From the NCBI GenBank assembly GCA_039704465.1, contig JASFAU010000002.1:682001-746000 (forward strand): DNA of 64,000 nucleotides. Direction: 5' to 3'. A program made the translations under genes and the position numbers. Position 1 is the first letter of the stretch. Each line of letters starts with the position of its first letter. The notes beneath the pieces were generated by a model that saw only the letters and a program-made list of their open reading frames with translations, made no database searches and was not told the origin of the DNA. Positions 56,455-64,000 of the stretch are shown here, one piece after another. Source of the DNA: Plasmodiophora brassicae. Its lineage: Eukaryota > Endomyxa > Phytomyxea > Plasmodiophorida > Plasmodiophoridae.

Positions 56455-56600
56455 CGATAGCGCGCCCAGCGGTCGCCTTGGCACGAGCGGCGTCCTGGGA
56501 CAGCACGACCGCGTTCCAGGACGTCAGCGGGCAGGGGCTGCGCCGCTTTGCTGCTGGGCGGGCGATCGTCGACGCGACTAGGTAGCGGCAGGCAGGGACG
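56455..56600. promoter_or_regulatory. Compact bidirectional promoter
   Basis: Only 146 bp separate the start codons of the coiled-coil WD gene (minus) and the F-box gene (plus). Both promoters and 5' UTRs must fit or overlap here. No TATA box is evident. Confidence 0.45.
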
Positions 56601-57914
56601 ATGACGACCAGGAGGAAGGCACCAGCGCCAGCGAGGAATGGTGGTCGGGTCGCGACCACCAGGCGACGGTACACATTGGGTGACGTTCCGGACGGGGTCC
56701 TGACGAACGCGCTGGCCTGGTTGGCGTTCGACGACCTCCTGCGGGTCGCCTGTGTCGACAGGCGGTTCGAGCGCCTCCTGGAGCAGGACGCTCGCCTGTG
56801 GGCGCTGTCGTACGGTCGCAGGTTCCCGAACAGGGGGCTGCTAAGCGATGCGGGCGCGTCCCCCGCTGACGTTCGCCGGGCGTACTGGAGCGCGACGCAG
56901 GCGGTGGCGCGCGCCCTGTTCGCCAAGTTCATGAAGGCCATGCCGAAGACGGCCCTGATGACGGACGGCGGCCCGCAGTGCTCCCGGAAGATCGTCGACA
57001 GGCTGGACGTGCGATTACGGGTGTCGGTCGACGTCAGAGACCCGGGGGGCACCGGGCGGCGACGACGGATCCCGTTGGTGATGTCGCTGAAGGCACTGCA
57101 GGTCCACCGGCACTCCCTCGTGGGCAAGTTCGTCAGCCGCCACGAGATCGACGCCGGCGATGTCGAACGCGTCGTCGTCCGCGTCGTCAGCCACCGCCTG
57201 CTCTCAGCGGCGACGATCTGCGAGGCCGACGCCCCCCTGGAGTGGCACCCGCTGGGGCGGTCGTCCTCCGCCCTGCCAGGGATCACCATGCGAGAGCTGA
57301 CGGGCGCGCCCGGGGGCGCCTCCGTCGCCATGGTCGCCGAGTCGCAGGGCCCGTTCGCGTTCCTGATCGTCAGCGCCCCGCTGTTCCTCATCTGCGCCCG
57401 ACTGGTCGCTGCCGACCATCGACGCCCGATCCCGGTGCTCAGGGCGCCGTCGTTGAGGCAGCGCCCGACGTCGCTGCTCCTGGCCGTGCGAGACGCGCAG
57501 CGGACCGTCTGGGAGCACACGTTCAGGGACATGGTCCCGGCGGAGGGGGCCGCGACCACGTACAGGCTGGTGGGCGGGCCGACGCACAGCCCCGAGTATC
57601 GCCTGGCGACGCCGGACCGCCGGTGGCGATTCCGGCTGGGCGCGCTCCCCGGCGGCCACTTCCCGAACATGGCGGCCGTCGACGCCACCGTCGTCGGCGA
57701 CCGGGGCATGCGCATGTGGACCTGCTGTCGCATGGCGCCCGGCGTCCGGCTCGACGCGCTGGTCGACAGCGAGTTCGCGGCCCTGTCGTTCCGGTGCATG
57801 GACGGGCGGGCGGTCCACCGGTACGAGGTCGCCGACGGCGACGTCCGCCTACGGATCGATGTCGTCGACGGCGACGACATCATCGGCCTGGACCTGACCC
57901 TGCCGCGCACGTAA
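56601..57914 (+). CDS. F-box-like protein, intronless
   Basis: A single 437-aa ORF from ATG 56601. An N-terminal basic stretch is followed by an F-box-like segment (LGDVPDGVLTNALAWLAFDD, LLRVACVDRRFERLLEQDAR, LWALSYGRRFP), which would bind SKP1 in an SCF ubiquitin ligase. The remaining 330 residues form an unrecognised, probably beta-rich domain (DVRLRVSVDVRDPGG, YRLATPDRRWRFRLG, VRLRIDVVDGDDIIGLDL) that could bind substrate. A longer antisense ORF overlaps this gene completely but has no domain and is a shadow of the high GC content. Confidence 0.75.
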   Translation: MTTRRKAPAPARNGGRVATTRRRYTLGDVPDGVLTNALAWLAFDDLLRVACVDRRFERLLEQDARLWALSYGRRFPNRGLLSDAGASPADVRRAYWSATQAVARALFAKFMKAMPKTALMTDGGPQCSRKIVDRLDVRLRVSVDVRDPGGTGRRRRIPLVMSLKALQVHRHSLVGKFVSRHEIDAGDVERVVVRVVSHRLLSAATICEADAPLEWHPLGRSSSALPGITMRELTGAPGGASVAMVAESQGPFAFLIVSAPLFLICARLVAADHRRPIPVLRAPSLRQRPTSLLLAVRDAQRTVWEHTFRDMVPAEGAATTYRLVGGPTHSPEYRLATPDRRWRFRLGALPGGHFPNMAAVDATVVGDRGMRMWTCCRMAPGVRLDALVDSEFAALSFRCMDGRAVHRYEVADGDVRLRIDVVDGDDIIGLDLTLPRT

Positions 57915-57951
57915 AGCGTCATCGCCTATCGCGCTGTGGGAGACTGTATTG

Positions 57952-58308
57952 TCAGAGGTAGGAGCGCCCCGGGATCCTCGCCAGATACGCCTCCAGCTGC
58001 GTATGCGATGCGGGCACTCGCGCGCGACGCCGATAACGCGAGTACGGGTTCCACTCATCGTCATCGTAGGGCGCGTAGGCGGAAGAGGTGGGCGGCGGCG
58101 GCGGCGGCGGCATCCGCTCCCTGAAGTCGTCGTCGTCGTCGTCCGGGTAGAACGGGGCCAGGCCGCTGTCCCATTTGGGCGGCCCCCGGTACGTGGCCGA
58201 GATCACGAAGACGCGGGGTGCAGGGCGCGCGGCCTGCACCCCGCTGCCCGGGCACAGGATGGCGGCGGCGGCGATGCCCAGCAGCAGCAGCAGCACGGCG
58301 CTGGCCAT
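57952..58308 (-). CDS. Small secreted proline/aspartate-rich protein
   Basis: An ORF of 118 aa from ATG 58308. The N-terminus MASAVLLLLLGIAAAAILC is a strong signal peptide. The mature part has an Asp run, a Pro run (RMPPPPPPPTSS) and a Tyr/Arg-rich end (WNPYSRYRRRARVPAS). It is low in complexity and not recognised. Such a short secreted protein would be scored as an effector candidate in a parasite, but that is speculation. Confidence 0.55.
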   Translation of the reverse strand: MASAVLLLLLGIAAAAILCPGSGVQAARPAPRVFVISATYRGPPKWDSGLAPFYPDDDDDDFRERMPPPPPPPTSSAYAPYDDDEWNPYSRYRRRARVPASHTQLEAYLARIPGRSYL

Positions 58309-58688
58309 TGGCACCGCCTCTAAATTCAGCTGTGCCACAACCCAGACCAGCAGCGGGCCGGCGCGAGGTCTCTCTGTGCGGTCGACCGCGTCGTTCCGGT
58401 CGGCACATTGCGGGTGATGACGTCACGCGTCCCCCATTTTGACATAACGCGATCGCGCGCCGCCGCCCATGATCGGGTTCCAGAACCTTCCATGCAGGAG
58501 CGCGCTTGTGACCTTCGGGTCGGTGTTCGATGACGATATCTGGCTCGTTTGGGGGAGGCACCGCAGCGACCGGGCACAGTCTGGTACTCCCCGCTGTATC
58601 GTAGCGATGGGCGCCGGGCCACGTTACGCGAGTGGACGACGACGCCGGTCCCCTCGCCTCGCGCGGGGTGGGCGCCCGTCATTGTCCG
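58309..58688. other. Divergent intergenic region
   Basis: About 380 bp between the small secreted protein (minus) and the large secreted dehydrogenase-like gene (plus). ORFs cross it on both strands without conserved features. No RNA gene seen. Confidence 0.5.
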
Positions 58689-61600
58689 ATGTCGGATGCG
58701 GCAATGATCATGGGTAGATCGCTGGTTCGGTGGCTGGCCGTGGCGGCGATCGCCGCCCGCGTGGCGACCGCTGTGGTCATCGACCCGACCAAGCTTCGCC
58801 AGGAGGTGCACTGGTCCGGGGCGTCCAGCGTCGTGGCGATCGATTTCGCCAAAGACGGGTACGTTCTGGGCTGGCCCCTGCCGAGATGCGGTGCGCGCCC
58901 GCCTCATCATGACGCGCCGCCGTGCAGGTCCGTCTTCCTGACCGAGAAGGACGGGCGTATTCGGTTGTACCCGTCGATCGAGGCGGACGAGAACGACTTC
59001 GTGTACGTGTTCGACCAGGAGTACGAGAAGACGTACACGTGGTGGGATCGAGGCATGCTGGGGGTGGCCGTCGACCAGAACTATCCGGACGCGCCCTTCC
59101 TCTGGGTGTTCTACTCAGTGAACCGCCTGCCGGGCCTGGACGGCCCCGACTTCAACCTGTTCGACAAGACGACGTGCCCGGCGGATCGGCACAGCTACTG
59201 TGGCACGGCCGCACACCTCGTCCGGGTTCGCGTCGACGTCCCGAGGCGCAAGGGCACCATCGAGCAGGTCCTCGTGTCCGACTGGTGCAGCGCCTCCGGG
59301 TCGCATCACATTGGCGACCTGGTCTGGGCGCCCGACGGCGGCCTGTACCTGACGGCCGGCGACGGCGCCTCGTTCGACTTTGGCGACGTGGGCGTGCCCA
59401 CTGACCGGTGCTACAACCACGACGACCCGCGCCTGCAAGGGTCCTTCCGGTCGCAGCACATGGAGTACCTGCAGGGCAAGCTCCTGTACTTCAGCAAGGA
59501 GTCGCTCATGGCCGACCGCGTCCTGTCGCTGAAGAACAACGATTTCAAGGTGCGTATCTACTGTATCGGAGGACGCGACGACGCCCGCCGTATGCTGACC
59601 GTGTTGTCGTAGATCCTCGCCAAGGGCCTTCGGAACCCGTATCGGTTCACAGTGGACCCCTACACGGTGCGGCGCGTGTGAACGCGGGCTTGCCCATGTG
59701 TGCGGTGCTGATCTCGGCACACAGGGCGACCTGTACGTCGGCGACGTCGGGTCGGACTACTGGGAGGAGATCAACCGTGTGCCGAACCCGCTGGACCCGG
59801 CCAACGCGGGCAAGATGCCCAACTTTGGCTGGCCGTGCTACGAGGGCAACTACCCGTACGTGGTGTTCGCCCCGAACAACTACCCGATCTGTCTGGCGTT
59901 GGCGGAGGACCCTCTGTACCACCCGCCCTTCTTCTCCTGTAGGCAGCCCCGCGTTTCAGCGCCGGTGCCCGTCGCCCCGTGTGGTGTGTGCCGACCCCCT
60001 ACTGTGTCTGCCCAGATACGCGGCAGGCGGCGATGCCCAGCGACGATCCCGACCTGACGCACTGCGACGCCGTCAACGTGTCGCCGACCGGCTTCATGTT
60101 CTACACGGGCGACTTCCTCGACGAACAGTTCCGCAAGAAGCTCTTCTGGCTGGACGGTCGGTGGTGCGCCGACCTCCTGGGCGCGGTCCCGCCCATCTGA
60201 CCACCCGTCCGGACAGGTTCCAAGCGCTGCGCCTTCTACTTTGACAATGACGGCAACGGGCGGCCGGACCCGACGAAGCTCCACACGGTGCTGTGGACGC
60301 CCGAGGTCATGAACCAGCAGACGGGCAAGATGGCCAAGCCGGGGCAGTGGGTCGACGTGCGTCCTGCCACGCGTTCCATGATGGACGCTGCCGGTGTGCC
60401 CGTCGGGGTCCTGACGTGCATGCCTTGCAGATCAAGATGGCCCCGGACGGCGTCGTCTACATTGTCGACTTCTTCGACAGCAACGTGCACAGACTGCTGG
60501 CGCAGGGCGTCGTCACCGACCCGTACGCGTACATCGACACGGCCAAGTCCAGGTCGCTGGACGTGCCGTTCACGACCATCCTGGACGGGTCGCGGTCGAC
60601 GACGCTGAACCCGGGTGCCACCATCGCCACGTTCCACTGGGACTTTGGCAACGGCAAGATCATGTCGGGCGACCGCAGCGGGTTCGAGAAGGTCGAGGTC
60701 ACCTTCGACTACGGCGTCCACACCGTCAAGCTCACGGTACGGTGCGGCGTCCTCGTTTTCAACGTGCCGGCGCGCGCTGAGCACTCGTTCGTGTTGTGCC
60801 TGCACCACAGGTCACAGATACAGTCGGTACGTGTGTCACTATCAGCCCGACGAGGACGTCGTTCGCTGAACCGTTCATTGCTTGGACAGGGCGTTCGAAG
60901 ACGACGACGGCGACGGTGTCGTCGGGCGTCTTCTTCGACTACAACGTCGATTTCCATCCGCGCTCGCACGAATGGGACCTGTCGGACACGATCGCGTGGC
61001 AGGCGTCGATCGTGACCGAGAACGGCGAGCCGGTCGCCGCCGACAAGCTGAACTGGCGCGTCGTCGTCGATCACTGCGTCGAGTCCATCTGCGGCGATCG
61101 CGTCGACTGCCACGTGCACCCAGGTACGGGCGGTGCGCGCCCGCTCCACGCCTGCCGGGTTCGAGGCTGGCTCCTGACGCACGCTGCTGTGACAGTCGAC
61201 ATTGACACGCGATCGAGGACGGGCGCCCTGGGGCAGTTCCGTCCGTTCTCGCACGAGTTGCCATCGTTCTGGGAGGTCGGTCACGCGTCCCGGCGACGGC
61301 GCACGTCGACGCGGTGGGCAACCATGTGTGTGACTTAGCTGGGTGGGCAGGTGTCGGTGACGGCGGAGCACCCGCGCTTCCCCGGGTTCTTCGGCACGCA
61401 CGCGTTCCAGACGAGCTCGCGGTACATCCAGATCGTCCTGGAGACGCAGCCGATGGGCCTGCCGCTGAACGTCTGCCCGAAGACGCCCTGCTACAAGAGC
61501 ATCATGGCGGGGACCATCACGGAGATGTTCGCCCTGGGCGTCGTCACCGACGGCACCGACCTGTACCGGTTCGAGCACTGGGACGTGCCCGGCGCCCCGA

Positions 61601-64000
61601 ACGACACCCGGTGCGCACCGGCCGCCCGCAACAGCAGCGCGCTCGACAACGCCCCGCCCCCCTGACGAGCGCATGCTGACGCAGGTACCGTTTCCAGCCG
61701 ACGGGCGACACGGTGCTGACGGCGATCTACGCGCCGACGTCGTTCGCCGCCCGGGACGTGCCGTCGCTGCCGGTGCCGACCGGCCTGGGGCCCCTGCCCG
61801 GGTACGGGCAGATCGGCCTGAGCTGGAAGTCGGCGGGCGCGCCGCCCGCCTGGTTCGTCGTCTACCTGAACGACGCCGGCAAGCCCGCCCAGCAGTACGT
61901 CGTGCTCGGTAAGCGGTCGCGCGCGCGCCCCTGTCCCTCCAAGCGGGCGACGGTGCATGTGGTGCGCCCGCGACTCTGCCGCTGACGGGTGCCGGGCGCG
62001 TGTAGGCACGACAACGACGACGACGATCACGGTGGCGCCCGTCGCCCATGAGTACACGATGCAGGTGGCCAGCGCCGACGCCGACCTGCGCCTGGGCGCG
62101 CTGAGCGCCCCGATCCCGGTCGCCAGCCTGGCCAAGCCGCCGGCCGGCTTCAAGGGCCTCTGCGTGCCCTGCTTCGACGACGACCTGCTGATCGACGACT
62201 TCGAGTCGGCGCAGCGCTTCTCGAACGGCGTCACGCTGCTGAACACGGTGGTCGGGACGGACGGGACCATGGCGGTGCAGCGGCGCGACACGTACCAGGG
62301 CAGCAGCATGCTGGCGGTGGCGCCCGACGCCGGCCGCGCCTCCCCCATCCTCTACTTCATCCTGGGCACCGCCAGCGCCTGCTTCAACTTCAACCCGCTG
62401 TCGCTGCCGTACACGGCGCTGGAGTTCGACGTCGTCCTGCCGGCGCCGGACGCCCGGTTCGAGGTGCGCCTCATGGGCAATCGCGTCCACTGCAAGCGAT
62501 CGCAGGACACGCTCGCCCTGTACGCCCTGCAGGACTACGTCGACGTCGGGCAGGGCGGGCGCGGTCGCGTCCAGCACGTGCGCATCCCGATCACGATGCG
62601 CGACCTGAACGCCGCCGTCGAGTCCATCACGTTGTCGGCGTTCGAGCCGGCCGACGCCGGCGCCCTGTTCCGGTTCGACAACGTCCGCCTGACGAGGGCG
62701 TGCGCCGAGATCGCCACGACGCCCCGGCTGGCCTTCGCCGCCTGCGCCCTGATGGTCGACGACTACGACGACCCGGTGCGGTTCGCCATCGGGCACAACC
62801 TGGTGCCGGGGCCGTTCGACGACGACGTCGTGCGCGGCGAGTTCAGCGGCCTGGGCCTGGCCGACATGGCCCGGACCGACGACGGGCGCCTGTCGCTCGT
62901 GCCGGAGCGGGGCGCCCGCGTCTGGGAGGACTTGGCCCCGCCCGGCACCTGCTTCGACCTGGTCGCCCACGCCATCGAGTACGTCGCGTTCGACCTGTGG
63001 GGCGACCTGGGCACGTCGTTCAACGTGCGCCTGGCGCTGAAGCGCGACGACTGCTCGGTGCGCGACGACACGAACGGGTCCATCTTCCTGGCCGCCGTCA
63101 ACGACTGGGGCGGGTTCGCGTCGCGCCACGCCGCCGACAGGGGCCGCGTCGTGATCCCGATCACGGCGTTCGGCACGTCGAACGTGCGCCGCGTGCACGG
63201 CCTCGAGTTCCTGCACTTCGCGCCGGCCGGGCGCCGCGTCCACATCGACAACGTCGCGCTCCTGCAGCGCTGCGCCGTCCCCATCAAGACGACGCGCCCG
63301 ACCTGGTGCACGCTCGTCGTCGACGACTTCCGCAGCGCCAAGCGCTGGGCGCAACGGGTCAACCGTCTGGGCGGCGTCAACCGGGTGCCGGCGGCGGCCA
63401 CGAGCGACGGCGACGGCGTCCTGGGGCTGCCGGCGGCGCCGGCCCCCGACGACGTCGTCGAGTTCGAGCTGTTCGACGCCGGCCGCAAGCTGTGCGTCGA
63501 CCTGTCGCTGTACGACCAGCTGGTCGTGTCGCTGGCCGGGACCGGGTCCATCTCGATCGACTTCCGGGTGGCGCTGACCAGCCGCCCGAAGGACTGCGGC
63601 GGCGACCCGGCGGCCGCCGACCTGACGAGCGCGCCGGTCCAGGCGAGCCGCTGGGTGGTGGCGGCGGGCGGCGGCGAGGCGCGCATCGCCATCCCCATGG
63701 GCGAGTTCGCCGGCGTGCCCGCGTCCAACGTGCACAGCGTGGTGATCAGCGCGATGCGCGGGGCGCCGTTCCGCATCGGGGCGGTCGCGTTCGAGCGCGC
63801 CGACTGCGTCCAGTTCCTGCCGGACACGTCCGTCTCGCTCGAGTGCGCCCGCGTCGACATTGACGACTTTGCCGAGAAGTCGACGTTCGCCAGCAGTGAG
63901 TTGCCTGCGTTGCGTTGTGTGTGCTATGTGTGTGTGTGCTGAGTCGCGACGGTGCCGACAGCGAACAAGCTGGGCCTGCTGCACGGCAGCGACGGCACGA
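58689..64000 (+). CDS. Large secreted glucose/sorbosone-dehydrogenase-like protein with PKD, Fn3-like and repeated modules (3' end outside window)
   Basis: A signal peptide (GRSLVRWLAVAAIAARVATA) starts the protein; the ATG is at 58689 or 58710. A GSDH/HHIP-type quinoprotein propeller follows: HHIGDLVWAPDGGLYLTAGD, then over introns ILAKGLRNPYRFTVDPYT and GDLYVGDVGSDYWEEINRV. IKMAPDGVVYIVDFFDSNVH closes it. A PKD domain is next (ILDGSRSTTLNPGA, FHWDFGNG, FDYGVHTVKLTV), then several short exons and an Fn3-like module (IGLSWKSAGAPPAWFVVYLN). From 62190, about 190-aa modules begin with IDDFESAQRFSN, VDDYDDPVRFAIGHN, VDDFRSAKRWAQRVN and IDDFAEKSTFAS; the fourth crosses an intron (63892-63951) and leaves the window. 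Sugar oxidation or carbohydrate binding outside the cell is inferred. Some middle introns (59940-60020, 61125-61350) are approximate. Confidence 0.8.

Noticed and set aside
55277..57922. 881-aa antisense ORF
   Set aside because: It overlaps both the coiled-coil WD gene and the F-box gene in wrong frames and has no recognisable feature.
60709..63984. 1091-aa antisense ORF
   Set aside because: Composition is Arg/Ala/His-rich with no domain, and it lies opposite the dehydrogenase-like gene. It is a shadow of codon bias at high GC.
1..64000. CRISPR arrays, insertion sequences, retroelements, rRNA genes
   Set aside because: No regular spacer-repeat units, no terminal repeats with transposase, no reverse transcriptase and no rRNA-like sequence were seen.

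Overview
This window is nuclear DNA of a eukaryote, most likely a free-living or parasitic protist. It is GC-rich and gene-dense. Most genes are broken by very short spliceosomal introns, mostly 44-66 nt with a few up to about 130 nt. Many ORFs that look frameshifted become ordinary conserved proteins once these introns are removed. There are no operons, no Shine-Dalgarno sites and no bacterial features. The mix of domains (7TM-RGS proteins, LSD1-type zinc ribbons, RPEL-Kelch, REJ/GPS receptor, INCENP, Cho2, plant-like EF-hand Na/Ca exchanger) fits a deep-branching protist. A plasmodiophorid-like rhizarian is my guess only; nothing here proves it. In high-GC DNA like this, long antisense ORFs are common and were discarded.

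Layout. 1-3040: 3' end of an MFS (Spinster-like) transporter, then a convergent MLH3 homologue with intact endonuclease motifs but a degenerate ATPase site. 3353-8317: three tandem seven-transmembrane RGS paralogues with identical exon structure. 8475-12732: an uncharacterised protein, an uncharacterised multi-exon protein and a GNAT acetyltransferase, all on the minus strand. 12977-16180: an RPEL-Kelch-coiled-coil protein and the transcription coactivator PC4/Sub1. 16258-19487: a SPRY and IQ-motif protein. 19828-22779: a 16-exon bubblegum-type acyl-CoA synthetase. 22920-28592: an LRR-REJ-GPS multi-pass receptor and a secreted, apparently inactive alpha/beta-hydrolase. 28785-33295: phosphatidylethanolamine methyltransferase Cho2 and a SAM-PH-PH adaptor. 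33621-40953: a zinc-finger/F-box/propeller protein and INCENP. 41240-46833: two LSD1-zinc-ribbon proteins (one fused to an HMG box), a pseudokinase and the SPOUT1 methyltransferase. 47452-52485: an EF-hand Na/Ca exchanger, a small unknown protein, a secreted ankyrin protein and a secreted protein with an HPD motif. 52545-64000: a coiled-coil WD protein, an F-box protein, a small secreted protein, and the 5' part of a large secreted glucose/sorbosone-dehydrogenase-like protein with PKD, Fn3-like and repeated beta-sandwich modules, which runs off the window.

The genes do not form one pathway. Shared themes are G-protein and membrane signalling (7TM-RGS, REJ/GPS receptor, SAM-PH, pseudokinase), lipid metabolism (acyl-CoA synthetase, Cho2, Spinster-like carrier), chromatin and chromosome segregation (MLH3, PC4, HMG, INCENP, SPOUT1) and secreted or surface proteins. 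Exon joins were made by eye from GT..AG sites, reading-frame continuity and family motifs. For the models where I list all exons, the summed exon lengths are divisible by three.
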